Numbered from the stretch's first letter, positions 33,735 through 43,751 are shown. The stretch is DNA of 64,000 nucleotides from CBDFKB01 sp965248715 (GCA_965248715.1 CBDFKB010000007.1:744001-808000); one strand, 5' to 3'. Translations and numbers: made by a program. The notes: a model not told the origin generated them from the sequence alone.

Positions 33735-35849
33735 TCAGCTCGCCTCGGCCAGTTCCTGACCGGTATCTTGATCGACCACTTTCATCGATAGGCGTACCTT
33801 GCCGCGATCGTCGAAGCCCATCAGCTTGACCCAAACCTTGTCGCCTTCCTTGACCACATCGGTGGTTTTGCCGACCCGACCCTCGGTCAGCTGCGAGATG
33901 TGCACCAAACCGTCGCGGGCGCCGAAGAAATTGACGAAGGCGCCGAAATCGACGGTTTTGACCACGGTACCTTCATAGATCACGCCGACTTCGGGTTCTG
34001 CGGTAATCGAATGGATCCAATTGCGCGCCGCCTCGATCTCTTTGGCGTTGGCTGAGGCAATGCGCACCGTGCCATCGTCCTCAATGTTGATCTTGGCGCC
34101 GGTTTTTTCGACGATTTCGCGGATCACTTTGCCGCCAGAACCGATCACGTCACGGATCTTGTCGACCGGAACACTCATCTGTTCGATGCGCGGTGCGAAT
34201 TCGCCCAGTTCCGGCCGCGATTCGACGATCGCTTTGGCCATCTCGTCGAGAATATGCAAACGGCCGTCCTTGGCCTGGCCAAGCGCCACCTGCATGATTT
34301 CTTCGGTAATCCCGGTGATCTTGATGTCCATTTGCAGCGAGGTGATGCCGCTTTCGGTACCGGCGACCTTGAAATCCATGTCGCCGAGATGGTCCTCGTC
34401 ACCGAGAATGTCAGACAGGACCGCATACCCGTCACCTTCCTTGATCAGGCCCATGGCGATGCCGGCAACCGGCGCTTTGACCGGAACCCCAGCGTCCATC
34501 AGCGACAAAGAAGCGCCGCACACGGTGGCCATCGACGACGAACCGTTTGATTCGGTGATCTCGGAGACTACCCGCATGGTGTAGGGAAACTCTTCGGCGC
34601 TCGGCAGCACTGCCCGCAAAGCCCGCCAAGCCAGTTTGCCATGGCCAATCTCACGCCGGCTGGTAAAGCCGACACGGCCGGTTTCGCCAACCGAATAGGG
34701 CGGGAAATTGTAGTGCAGCATGAAGGTTTCTTTGTAGGTGCCGGTCAGCGCATCTACGAATTGCTCGTCGTCGGAGGTGCCAAGGGTGGTGACCACCATG
34801 GCCTGGGTTTCGCCGCGAGTAAACAGCGCCGAACCATGGGTTCGCGGCAGATAGCCGACTTCACAGGCAATCGGCCGCACGGTTTTGAGATCACGGCCAT
34901 CGATGCGCTGGCCGGTTTTCAAAATGCTGGAGCGAACTACCCCGGCCTGAACGCTTTTGAACACTTCGGAAAGTTTCTGTTTCTCATCGGCACCGGCGTC
35001 TTCCGCCAAAAATTCGCCCGATGCTTTTGCCTTGGCAGCGTCGATCGAATGGTAGCGATCCTGCTTGTCGGCGATCTGGTAGGCAGCTTCCAGGTCGGAA
35101 GCAACCAGCTTGCTCAGTTTTTTGGCAAACGCCGTATTGTCTTCTGGTTCGAACTCGCGCGGCTCTTTGGCTGCTTTTTCTGCCAATCGGATGATGGCGT
35201 CGATCACCGGCTGGAATTCGCGATGGCCGAACATAACCGCGCCGAGCATGGTTTCTTCGTCGAGTTCTTTTGCTTCCGATTCGACCATCAACACTGCATC
35301 CTTGGTGCCGGCGACCACCAGATCGAGCGCTGATTCGGGTACTTCGTCGATATTCGGGTTCAACACATATTCACCGTCCAGCCAGGCAACGCGGCCGGCG
35401 CCGATCGGCCCCTTAAACGGTACTCCGGAAATGGTAAGTGCGGCGGAAACCGCAACCAGGGCGACGATATCGGGATCGTTTTCCAGATCATGGGACAACA
35501 CGGTGACGATCACCTGGGTGTCGCATTTGAAGCCGGCCGGAAACAAAGGCCGGATCGGCCGGTCAATTAGCCGACAAATAAGGGTTTCGCGCTCGCTTGG
35601 GCGAGCTTCGCGCTTGAAAAATCCACCGGGGATTTTGCCGGCCGAATAGGTCTTTTCTTGATAGTTGACAGTAAGCGGGAAGAAATCTTGGCCAGGCTTG
35701 GGGTCCTTGGCGGCGACCACCGATGCATGCACGGTAGTCTCGCCATAGGTAGCGATCACCGAACCGTCCGCTTGGCGCGCGACCTTGCCGGTCTCAATCG
35801 TCAGCGGGCGCCCGCCCCAGTCGATTTCTTCTTTATGGATATTAAACAT
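33735..35849 (-). CDS. pnp: Polynucleotide phosphorylase
   Basis: 704 residues starting MFNIHKEEIDWGGRPLTIET. Two RNase PH domains (about 10-230 and 320-550), a KH domain with DVIGSGGKVIREIVEKTGAK (about 560-580) and an S1 domain with GVIYEGTVVKTVDFGAFVNF (about 622-641). It degrades RNA phosphorolytically and joins the degradosome. Downstream of rpsO on the same strand, as usual, but with a long 538-base gap. Confidence 0.97.
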   Translation of the reverse strand: MFNIHKEEIDWGGRPLTIETGKVARQADGSVIATYGETTVHASVVAAKDPKPGQDFFPLTVNYQEKTYSAGKIPGGFFKREARPSERETLICRLIDRPIRPLFPAGFKCDTQVIVTVLSHDLENDPDIVALVAVSAALTISGVPFKGPIGAGRVAWLDGEYVLNPNIDEVPESALDLVVAGTKDAVLMVESEAKELDEETMLGAVMFGHREFQPVIDAIIRLAEKAAKEPREFEPEDNTAFAKKLSKLVASDLEAAYQIADKQDRYHSIDAAKAKASGEFLAEDAGADEKQKLSEVFKSVQAGVVRSSILKTGQRIDGRDLKTVRPIACEVGYLPRTHGSALFTRGETQAMVVTTLGTSDDEQFVDALTGTYKETFMLHYNFPPYSVGETGRVGFTSRREIGHGKLAWRALRAVLPSAEEFPYTMRVVSEITESNGSSSMATVCGASLSLMDAGVPVKAPVAGIAMGLIKEGDGYAVLSDILGDEDHLGDMDFKVAGTESGITSLQMDIKITGITEEIMQVALGQAKDGRLHILDEMAKAIVESRPELGEFAPRIEQMSVPVDKIRDVIGSGGKVIREIVEKTGAKINIEDDGTVRIASANAKEIEAARNWIHSITAEPEVGVIYEGTVVKTVDFGAFVNFFGARDGLVHISQLTEGRVGKTTDVVKEGDKVWVKLMGFDDRGKVRLSMKVVDQDTGQELAEAS

Positions 35850-36387
35850 TGTCGTTCCTTCGTGACGTAACTGGCCCTGCCGCCATTTGGCGTTGGTATG
35901 GGCACGGACACCATGTGATTGTGGCGCATCACGGGCAAGACAACGGGAAGTCCAAACGGCGCATAAGCGCGCTGGGCATCTTGCAATCCTGCCCCGTGAA
36001 TAGCCGGGTATCTACTAGAGCGGCTTGCGACCAGGTTGAATTAATTTTGCTTGGGTCTGGCGTGCGCTGTGCGGTAACAAACCGGTTGGTCGTCGATGCC
36101 CTAATCACCGCCGCATCGGCCATAGCCGCATTGCCACTAGATGCCCGCCAGGGCCAAGTCCCTCGGATCGGGCACCTTTTCGTTAATTCCAGCGAGAAAT
36201 TCCTTGAAGAGATCAATGGTTATAATCTTCAAAATTTCGCTTGATCTTGACAAAAAACGCTCCGACAAAAATCGTTCAATCTGCTCGAAAACCGCTCTAA
36301 GGTTTGGTTCCGGACACATGGTGGTTGAAACCGGAACCGATACTGCCGGAAATCAAGGACTATAACCCATTGATCCCCGGGCACAAA
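35850..36387. other. 538-bp region between rpsO and pnp
   Basis: Longer than the usual rpsO-pnp gap. The part next to pnp should be its leader, the site of autoregulation in other bacteria. At about 36300-36345 the sequence GGTTTGGTTCCGG and the later GGTTGAAACCGGAACC show partial dyad symmetry. Open frames on both strands in this region are short, overlap each other and look non-coding. I see no tRNA or recognised RNA. Confidence 0.4.
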
Positions 36388-36657
36388 TTAGCGGCGCAGG
36401 CCGAGACGCTCGATCAACGAACGGTAACGACTTTCATCCTTCGACTTTACATAGTCGAGAAGACGGCGGCGCTGGGAGACCATTTTCAGCAATCCGCGGC
36501 GCGAGTGATTGTCTTTGCCGTGGGTTTTGAAATGCTCGGTCAAATTTACGATACGCTCGGTAAGAACCGCCACCTGGACTTCGGGAGAGCCGGTATCGCC
36601 CTCTTTGGTCGCGTAGGTGCCGATAAGCTCGGCCTTGCGTTCTCGAGTAATCGACAT
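36388..36657 (-). CDS. rpsO: 30S ribosomal protein S15
   Basis: 89 residues starting MSITRERKAELIGTYATKEG, with the conserved DTGSPEVQVAVLTERIVNLT and HGKDNHSRRGLLKMVSQRRR. Binds 16S rRNA and helps bridge the subunits. A Met five residues upstream is less likely. It precedes pnp on the same strand. Confidence 0.97.
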   Translation of the reverse strand: MSITRERKAELIGTYATKEGDTGSPEVQVAVLTERIVNLTEHFKTHGKDNHSRRGLLKMVSQRRRLLDYVKSKDESRYRSLIERLGLRR

Positions 36658-36867
36658 CGTGTTTCCTTTCATGCGAAGAGCCGCGAAATCCGCGTCTTCG
36701 GTATCGGTAAATCCCTTGGGAGGCGCTTGCTTTGCCCACAGCCGAGATGTCGTTCAGCCGGGGTCATACCAAAAGCGGGAAATCGACGCCCGCTTGGGGC
36801 TGCCTATAAACGATTATCAGTGAATTGAAAAGAGCAATGATGCCGGTGCCGATTGAGGTTAGACACC

Positions 36868-36926
36868 CAGGGTCTGTGGACATTTATGGTGTGGCGCCGG
36901 CGTGGCCGATTTGTCAACGCCCTCTA
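36868..36926 (+). repeat. REP-B copy 2, touching the mutS stop codon
   Basis: Starts CAGGGTCTGTGGACATTTAT and continues GGCGCCGGCGTGGCCGATTT, ending at CTAG which includes the mutS stop (36924-36926). It is diverged from the other copies by several changes and one base deletion. It lies at the junction where mutS would be followed by glnD in related genomes. Confidence 0.65.
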
Positions 36927-39632
36927 GGGTGCGCGCGCATGTTTCTTTAGTTCGTACAAAAGTTGAAGCGCTTCGCGGGGCGTTAACTCGTCGGGTTCAA
37001 TCGTTTGCAGCCGGTCCAATGCCGGATGGTCCGCAGCCCTGGTCGGTTGGGCGGAATGCGCCGCCGCAAAAAGCGGCAGATCATCGACCAAGGTGGCGGT
37101 TGGCGAGGCCCGCGCGGTTTCTTCTAATTGGTCGAGCACGTCGCGCGCGCGCGCCACCACCGCCTCCGGCAACCCGGCCAGTTTAGCCACCTGAACCCCA
37201 TAGGAACGATCGGCAACTCCTGGCGCGACCTCGTGCAGAAACATCACATCGCCTTTCCACTCTTTCACCCGCATAGTGAAGTTGACCAGGCGCGACAGGG
37301 GTTTCGCGAGGACGGTCAGTTCGTGGTAATGGGTAGCAAACAAAGTCCGACATCGATTTACCTCGTGCAAATGTTCGAGCGCTGCCCAGGCGATCGACAA
37401 GCCATCAAATGTGGCCGTACCACGGCCGATCTCGTCCAAAATCACCAGGGCGCGGGTGCCGGCACCATTTAGGATGGTTGCGGTCTCAACCATCTCGACC
37501 ATGAAAGTGGAGCGCCCGCGGGCCAGATCGTCGGCGGCACCGACCCGGCTAAACAATTGGTCCACCACGCCAATATGGGCCGAACGAGCCGGCACGAATG
37601 CCCCCATCTGCGCGAGGATGGCAATCAGCGCATTTTGACGCAAAAATGTCGATTTGCCGCCCATGTTGGGGCCGGTCATCAACAAGATTTTGCCCTTATG
37701 CGCAGTCTCCTGGTCGCTCAGATCGCAATTATTGGGAACGAAATCATTAGCGCCATCAGCCCGCATAATCGCCTCGACCGATGGATGGCGGCCATCAATG
37801 ACCGCAAATGCCAAGCTGTCATCGACCAGCGGACGGTGATAGTCGTTTTCCTTGGCCATTATCGCCAAGCCAGCAGCGACATCGAAAACCGCCAATGCGT
37901 CGGCAATCGCTGCCAGCGCGTTTGACGCCGCCACCGCTTCGGTAGCCAGCTTCTGAAACACCGCTAATTCGATTTCCACCGCGCGGCCGGCTGCGTTGAT
38001 GATGCGCTGTTCCAGATCGGCCAATTCGGTGGTCACGAACCGCATGGCATTGGCCATGGTCTGGCGATGAATGAAGGTGGCGCCGTCGCCAACTTTTTTG
38101 ACTGCCTCGGCGTTTTGCGCGGTAACCTCCACGAAATAGCCGAGAACATTGTTGTGGCGGATCTTCAGGGATTTGACGCCGGTCAGTTCCACATAGGTCG
38201 CCTGCAAGGAGGCAATCACCTTGCGGCTTTCGTCCCGCAGCAGCCGCAGATCGTCTAATTCACGATCATAGCCAGGGCGAACAAATCCGCCATCGCGCGA
38301 AAATATCGGCACGTCGTCGTCGAGCGCGGTCACCAAATGTTCGTGCAGTGCCCCTGGCGCCGCGGCAAGCGCAGCCAACCCCGCCACCAACTCCGCCGGC
38401 AATCCCGCCGCGGTGGAAAACAGCCGTTGGATTTCTCCAGCCTTGTCCAGCGCAATGCGAATTGCCAACAAATCGCGCGGACCACTGCGCTCAAGCGAAA
38501 GCCGCGAAAGCGCCCGCGCCATATCTGGAACTTGCTTGATAAGGGCGCGCAGTTCCTCGCCGGTGCGGGTTTCATCGCTAAACCATTGCACCGCGTCCTG
38601 GCGCTTGGTGATCTGCGCCGCATCGGCGAGCGGGTTGAGCATGCGCTCGCGCAACATGCGGCGCCCCGGAGCGCTAACCGTGCGGTCGATTGCTGCAAAC
38701 AAGCTGCCGCGCTGTTCGCCGGAAAGGGTGCGCACTAATTCAAGATTGGTTCGGGTCGCGGCATCGATCACCATGTGTTTGGCGTTCGATTGCTTTGTGG
38801 GAATTGCCAATACCGGTTTGTGGCCGATCTGGGTTTTTTCCACGTAGGCGATGATCGCGCCGGCAGCCGCTTGTTCGGCGCGATCAAGGCCAAACAACTC
38901 GGCGTCGGCGTCGGCGCCGTAAAAATGCTTAAAACGTTCCCCGGCAAGGCCGGAATCAAACAGGTTTGAAGGTTGGGTCGAAAGCGCACAATCGATCTGG
39001 CTAAGTAGCGCTGCGAATTCGCCATCCTCGGCCACCGTAGTGGCGCAAATCAGCTCGCTCGGCTCAATGCGCGCAAGATCGGCGATCAGCCGGTCGCGGT
39101 CGCTCGACATGACGCCGAACGCGCCTGTCGAAATATCGGTCCACGCAAGCGCCAAACGCTCAGCGTCTTCGCCTTCGCGAACCCGTGCCAATGCCGCCAA
39201 ATGATTGGCGGAACCTGGATCAAGCAGGTTTTCTTCGGTGATCGTGCCCGGGGTTACCAGGCGAACCACATCGCGCCGCACCACCGCCCTCGACCCACGC
39301 TTGCGGGCATTTGCCGGTTCCTCCATTTGTTCGCACACCGCGACCCGATGACCCAGCCCGATTAGTTTGTGCAGATATTCCTCGGCCGCATGCACCGGCA
39401 CGCCGCACATTGGAATGTCTTGGCCAAGATGTTTGCCACGCTTGGTCAATGTGATGCCGAGCGCCCGCGAGGCGGTTTCCGCATCAGAAAAAAACAATTC
39501 GTAGAAATCGCCCATGCGGTAAAACAGCAGGGAATCGGGATTAGCGGTCTTGATTTCGATATATTGCTCCATTACCGGGGTGGTACGGTCATGGGTGCCA
39601 TCGGATTTGGCCGGTTTACGGGTTGCAGTCAC
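36924..39632 (-). CDS. mutS: MutS mismatch recognition ATPase
   Basis: 902 residues. The mismatch-reading N-terminal domain has LLFYRMGDFYELFFSDAETA (about 34-53, with the intercalating Phe and Glu of FYE), the ATPase has LLMTGPNMGGKSTFLRQNAL (Walker A), STFMVEMVETATIL and ALVILDEIGRGTATFDGLSI (Walker B). The C-terminal tetramerisation part is present. The start is GTG at 39632. A short frame ends 4 bases upstream. Divergent from maeB, as in rhizobia. Confidence 0.96.
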   Translation of the reverse strand: MTATRKPAKSDGTHDRTTPVMEQYIEIKTANPDSLLFYRMGDFYELFFSDAETASRALGITLTKRGKHLGQDIPMCGVPVHAAEEYLHKLIGLGHRVAVCEQMEEPANARKRGSRAVVRRDVVRLVTPGTITEENLLDPGSANHLAALARVREGEDAERLALAWTDISTGAFGVMSSDRDRLIADLARIEPSELICATTVAEDGEFAALLSQIDCALSTQPSNLFDSGLAGERFKHFYGADADAELFGLDRAEQAAAGAIIAYVEKTQIGHKPVLAIPTKQSNAKHMVIDAATRTNLELVRTLSGEQRGSLFAAIDRTVSAPGRRMLRERMLNPLADAAQITKRQDAVQWFSDETRTGEELRALIKQVPDMARALSRLSLERSGPRDLLAIRIALDKAGEIQRLFSTAAGLPAELVAGLAALAAAPGALHEHLVTALDDDVPIFSRDGGFVRPGYDRELDDLRLLRDESRKVIASLQATYVELTGVKSLKIRHNNVLGYFVEVTAQNAEAVKKVGDGATFIHRQTMANAMRFVTTELADLEQRIINAAGRAVEIELAVFQKLATEAVAASNALAAIADALAVFDVAAGLAIMAKENDYHRPLVDDSLAFAVIDGRHPSVEAIMRADGANDFVPNNCDLSDQETAHKGKILLMTGPNMGGKSTFLRQNALIAILAQMGAFVPARSAHIGVVDQLFSRVGAADDLARGRSTFMVEMVETATILNGAGTRALVILDEIGRGTATFDGLSIAWAALEHLHEVNRCRTLFATHYHELTVLAKPLSRLVNFTMRVKEWKGDVMFLHEVAPGVADRSYGVQVAKLAGLPEAVVARARDVLDQLEETARASPTATLVDDLPLFAAAHSAQPTRAADHPALDRLQTIEPDELTPREALQLLYELKKHARAP

Positions 39633-39636
39633 GATT

Positions 39637-39783
39637 TCATCTACCCATTAAATTTCGGCGCAACGCCGCCTTGCCAGCGAGGACTTTTCCACTGCGGCCA
39701 TACGCGCTGGCGGAACTGTGAAGCTGCAAAGCGATGTCTTTCAGCGAGCTTAGGTTGTTTTCGCCGCCTCGAAATGTTTCCAT
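39637..39783 (-). CDS. Possible 48-residue leader or small protein upstream of mutS
   Basis: From the ATG at 39783 (METFRGGENNLSSLKDIALQ) a frame of 48 codons ends with TGA four bases before the mutS GTG, an arrangement typical of translational coupling. A GGGAGGGGAG stretch lies upstream. I do not recognise the protein, which has a basic C-terminal half. It fills most of the mutS/maeB divergent gap, where the promoters must also lie, so it may not be a gene. Confidence 0.3.
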   Translation of the reverse strand: METFRGGENNLSSLKDIALQLHSSASAYGRSGKVLAGKAALRRNLMGR

Positions 39784-39818
39784 GACTTCAACACACTCCC
39801 CTCCCAAGAAAGCCAACC

Positions 39819-42101
39819 ATGCCAGCAACCGACAAGACCACGCAAGCCGGCTCTTTGGTATCCGACAAAGAAGCGCTTGAGTTTCACAGCCGCGACCGGC
39901 CTGGCAAGCTCGAGGTCATGCCGACCAAGCCGATGGCGACCCAGCGCGATTTGTCGCTGGCCTATTCGCCTGGGGTAGCGGTGCCGGTCAAGGCAATCGC
40001 CGAAAATCCCGATTGCGCGTTCGACTATACCACTCGCGGCAATATGGTAGCGGTGATTTCCAACGGCACCGCAATCCTTGGCCTCGGCAATCTTGGCGCC
40101 CTCGCCTCCAAACCGGTGATGGAAGGCAAAGCGGTGTTGTTTAAGCGGTTCGCCGATGTGGATTCAATCGATTTGGAAGTTGATACCGCCGATATTGATG
40201 AATTCATCAATGCTGTGCGGTTTCTGGGGCCATCTTTCGGTGGCATCAATTTGGAAGACATCAAGGCGCCGGACTGTTTCATTATCGAGCAAACCCTGCG
40301 CGAAATGATGGATATTCCTGTGTTTCATGATGACCAGCATGGTACCGCGATCATTGCCGCTGCGGGCTTGATCAATGCGTTGCATCTGACCGGGCGCAAC
40401 AAAAAAGAAACCAAACTGGTGTGCAACGGTGCCGGGTCGGCAGGCATCGCCTGTGTGGAACTAATCAAGGCGATGGGTTTTAACCCGGCCAATATTTTGC
40501 TTTGCGATACCAAGGGGCCGATCTATGCCGGGCGCGAAGCGGGCATGAACCAGTGGAAGGCGGCCCATGCGGTGGAAACCCCGGCACGTTCGCTTGCGCA
40601 AGCGCTCGACGGTGCCGACGTGTTTTTTGGCCTGTCGGTCAAGGGCGCGCTGACCGTCGATATGGTGCGCTCGATGGCGACACAACCGATCATCTTCGCC
40701 ATGGCCAATCCGGACCCGGAAATCACCCCGCAGGAGGTTGCCGAAATTCGCGATGACGCGATCATGGCCACCGGTCGGTCGGATTTCCCCAACCAGGTCA
40801 ACAATGTTTTGGGCTTTCCCTACATTTTTCGTGGCGCGCTGGATGTTCGCGCCACCACCATCAACGAAGCAATGAAGATCGCCGCCGCCGAGGCGCTGGC
40901 GCAATTGGCACGCGAGGACGTGCCTGACGACGTCGCTGCCGCCTATCGCGGCCACCGGCCGAAATTTGGCCCAAACTACATCATTCCGGTGCCGTTCGAT
41001 CCGCGCCTAATCTCGACTATCCCGGTGGCGATCGCCCGCGCCGCCGCCGATAGCGGTGTTGCCCGTCATCCGATCGTCAATCTCGATGCTTATGCCCAGA
41101 AATTGTCGGCCCGGCGCGACCCGATCGCATCGACTTTGCAGCGCATCTACGACCGGGTCCGGCGCAAGCCGCGCCGTGTTGTGTTTGCGGAAGGCGAGGA
41201 AGAGCAGGTAATGCGCGCGGCAATCGCCTATGCCAATCAGGATTTAGGGACCGCGATCCTGGTCGGCCGGGACCGGCACATGGACGAGACCGCTACCAGG
41301 GCCGGCATTGACCTCGATCGCCCGGGCATCGAATTGGTCAATGCGCGTACTTCCGACCGGATCGATGCCTATGCCGAATTTCTATACGAACGCATGCAGC
41401 GCAAGGGGCTGTTGTTTCGCGACTGCCAGCGGTTGGTCAACACCGACCGTAACTATTTCTCGGCCTGTATGCTGGCGCTTGGAGATTGCGACGCCATGGT
41501 CTCTGGGGTAACCCGCAATTATTCGACGGTGTTGGAAGACGTTCGCCAAGTAATCGACCCCAAGAGCGGGCATCGGGTGATCGGTGTGTCATTGGCGCTT
41601 TGCAAGGACCGCACCGTGTTGGTTGCCGATACCGCGGTGATTGACATGCCGAACGCAGAAGAATTGGCCGATATCGCGGTCGGGGCGGCAATGACCGCGC
41701 GCAGCCTTGGCTACGAACCACGGGTCGCAATGTTGGCCTATTCGACCTTTGGTCACCCGGCTGGCGAGCGCTCGCAAAAGGTGATCGACGCCGTCAAACT
41801 GCTCGATCAGCGCAATGTGGATTTCGCTTATGAAGGAGAAATGGCCGCCGACGTGGCGCTCAATCCCCAATTGATGGAACGCTACCCGTTCAGCCGGCTC
41901 GGCGGCTCAGCCAACGTGCTGGTGATGCCGGCATTTCACTCCGCATCGATCTCCACCAAAATGCTACAGGAGTTGGGCGGCGCGACCATTATCGGGCCGC
42001 TGTTGGTCGGGTTTGACAAGTCGGTACAGATCGTTCCGCTCGGCGCCAAGGACAGCGACATTGTCAATATGGCAGTGATCGCTGCTAACAACGCCGATTG
42101 A
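39819..42101 (+). CDS. maeB: NADP-dependent malic enzyme with phosphotransacetylase-like C-terminal domain
   Basis: 760 residues. N-terminal malic enzyme domain: RDLSLAYSPGVAVPVKAIAE (about 43-62), GTAILGLGNLG, FHDDQHGTAIIAAAGLINAL and LVCNGAGSAGIACVELIKAM (Rossmann). From about 440 a phosphate acetyltransferase-like domain follows (RVVFAEGEEEQVMRAAI; MVSGVTRNYSTVLEDV; FHSASISTKMLQELGG), which in this family is regulatory, sensing acetyl-CoA. It decarboxylates malate to pyruvate. In Sinorhizobium the homologue is Tme. Confidence 0.95.
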   Translation: MPATDKTTQAGSLVSDKEALEFHSRDRPGKLEVMPTKPMATQRDLSLAYSPGVAVPVKAIAENPDCAFDYTTRGNMVAVISNGTAILGLGNLGALASKPVMEGKAVLFKRFADVDSIDLEVDTADIDEFINAVRFLGPSFGGINLEDIKAPDCFIIEQTLREMMDIPVFHDDQHGTAIIAAAGLINALHLTGRNKKETKLVCNGAGSAGIACVELIKAMGFNPANILLCDTKGPIYAGREAGMNQWKAAHAVETPARSLAQALDGADVFFGLSVKGALTVDMVRSMATQPIIFAMANPDPEITPQEVAEIRDDAIMATGRSDFPNQVNNVLGFPYIFRGALDVRATTINEAMKIAAAEALAQLAREDVPDDVAAAYRGHRPKFGPNYIIPVPFDPRLISTIPVAIARAAADSGVARHPIVNLDAYAQKLSARRDPIASTLQRIYDRVRRKPRRVVFAEGEEEQVMRAAIAYANQDLGTAILVGRDRHMDETATRAGIDLDRPGIELVNARTSDRIDAYAEFLYERMQRKGLLFRDCQRLVNTDRNYFSACMLALGDCDAMVSGVTRNYSTVLEDVRQVIDPKSGHRVIGVSLALCKDRTVLVADTAVIDMPNAEELADIAVGAAMTARSLGYEPRVAMLAYSTFGHPAGERSQKVIDAVKLLDQRNVDFAYEGEMAADVALNPQLMERYPFSRLGGSANVLVMPAFHSASISTKMLQELGGATIIGPLLVGFDKSVQIVPLGAKDSDIVNMAVIAANNAD

Positions 42102-42295
42102 CATTATCGCTTACGGCGGCGCTGATAACTTTCAGCACTGGTTCCGACGCTGCCATTGTTGAGCAGGAATTGAGCCGCCCAGACCGGTTTATGCGCGGTT
42201 AACCTTCAGGGCTAGAGAGCCTTTCATGTTTAAATGGACGCGATTTGATGGCCAGGTGTTGCGGATCGTAATGTCGGTTAATTCGGGAGCATCCA
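42102..42295. promoter_or_regulatory. Promoter region of the ALDH-M19-unknown-DUF3726 operon
   Basis: The 194 bases between maeB and the operon are the only place for an operon promoter. They contain CATGTTTAAATGGACGCGAT (about 42224-42243), closely matching sequences at about 5240 and 17813, next to CTAGAGAGCC. The ribosome binding site GGGAG is at 42285-42289. I see no regulator gene adjacent. Confidence 0.4.
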
Positions 42296-43747
42296 TTGGC
42301 ACAGATGTATAAGAATTTCATAGCTGGCGAGTGGGTTGGCAGCACAAACGCGATCGAAAACCGCAATCCCTCCGATCTTGATGATTTAGTCGGCAACTAT
42401 GCCCAAGCAAACCCAGGCCAGCTTGATCTGGCGCTTGATGCCGCCAATGCTGCCCAGCGCGAGTGGGCGCTTACTGGCCTGGAACAGCGCTACAATGCGC
42501 TGATGGCGATCGGCAATGAATTGATCGAGCGTGCAGCCGAGTTGGGCGAATTATTGTCGCGCGAGGAAGGCAAGCCGCTCGCCGAAGGCAAAGGTGAAAT
42601 CTACCGTGCTGGTCAGTTCTTTACCTATTATGCGGCCGAATCCTTACGGCAAATTGGCGATACTGCCGACAGCGTTCGGCCTGGCATCGAGGTTGATATT
42701 CGCCGCGAGCCGGTCGGGGTCGTCGCGATTATCAGCCCGTGGAATTTCCCAACCGCCACCGCTGTATGGAAAATCGCACCAGCCTTGGCGTTCGGCAATG
42801 CGGTGATCTGGAAACCGGCTAATTTAGTGCCTGGATCGGCGGTAGCGCTGGCGGAAATCATATCCAGGCAGGAACTGCCAGCCGGGCTCTTTAATCTGGT
42901 TATGGGGCCGGGAGGCGAGATCGGCCAGGGTCTGATCGAGAGCCCGATGATTGATGCAATTTCGTTTACCGGGTCGGTGGGTGTAGGAAAGCGCATCGCC
43001 ACCTCGGCGATCGGAAATTTGACCAAGGTGCAATTGGAGATGGGGTCGAAAAACGCGCTGGCGGTGATGGATGACGGCGATCTCGATATCGCGGTTGCTT
43101 GTGCCCTTGGTGGTGCCTTTGGCGGCACCGGGCAAAAATGTACCGCCTCGGCGCGTCTGGTGGTGCACGAAAAAGCCCATGATGGGTTTGTCGCGCGCTT
43201 AGTCGAAGGTGCCAAGGCGTTGGTGGTCGATCATGCGCTTAAGCAAGGCACCCAAATCGGCCCGGTGGTCAGCCAAACCCAACTGAACGACAACCTCGCC
43301 TTTGTTGATTTGGCACGACAAGAAGGCGGCGAACTGCTTTGCGGCGGCGAGCAGGTGGAACGGGCAACAAAGGGCTATTTCATGACACCGGCGGTGGTTG
43401 CTGGCACCGCCAACGATTGGCGGGTCAATCGCGAGGAAATGTTTGCTCCAATCGCCTGCGTCATAAAGGTTGGCTCCTACGAGGAAGCGCTGGCAACCGT
43501 CAACGACACGAATTTCGGCTTAACTTCAGGCATCGTGACCCGCAATCTGGCCCGCGCCAGCCACTTCCGGCGTAATGCGAAGACCGGTTGCGTGATGGTC
43601 AATTTGGCGACCGCCGGCACCGACTACCACGTACCGTTTGGCGGCCGCGGCGACAGCTCCTATGGTCCGCGCGAACAGGGCAGCTATGCCAAGGAGTTCT
43701 ACACTACAGTCAAGACCGCCTATATAGCCGCCGGAGCGCCGGAATGA
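42296..43747 (+). CDS. Aldehyde dehydrogenase (2-oxoglutarate semialdehyde dehydrogenase-like)
   Basis: 483 residues. The TTG at 42296 has GGGAG six bases upstream; an ATG at 42305 starts MYKNFIAGEWV. NAD(P)-binding motifs ISPWNFPTATAVWKIAPALA (about 141-160) and FTGSVGVGKRI are present. The catalytic residues are Glu in QLEMGSKNALAVMDDG (about 248-263) and Cys in GGTGQKCTASARLVV (about 278-292). The MGSKNALAVMDD motif and overall pattern are closest to 2,5-dioxovalerate/KGSA dehydrogenases, but substrate is unproven. First gene of the four-gene operon; four bases separate it from the M19 gene. Confidence 0.85.
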   Translation: MAQMYKNFIAGEWVGSTNAIENRNPSDLDDLVGNYAQANPGQLDLALDAANAAQREWALTGLEQRYNALMAIGNELIERAAELGELLSREEGKPLAEGKGEIYRAGQFFTYYAAESLRQIGDTADSVRPGIEVDIRREPVGVVAIISPWNFPTATAVWKIAPALAFGNAVIWKPANLVPGSAVALAEIISRQELPAGLFNLVMGPGGEIGQGLIESPMIDAISFTGSVGVGKRIATSAIGNLTKVQLEMGSKNALAVMDDGDLDIAVACALGGAFGGTGQKCTASARLVVHEKAHDGFVARLVEGAKALVVDHALKQGTQIGPVVSQTQLNDNLAFVDLARQEGGELLCGGEQVERATKGYFMTPAVVAGTANDWRVNREEMFAPIACVIKVGSYEEALATVNDTNFGLTSGIVTRNLARASHFRRNAKTGCVMVNLATAGTDYHVPFGGRGDSSYGPREQGSYAKEFYTTVKTAYIAAGAPE

Positions 43748-43751
43748 CATC

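Noticed and set aside
35929..36365. Overlapping frames on both strands between rpsO and pnp
   Set aside because: They overlap each other in several frames and none resembles a protein family.
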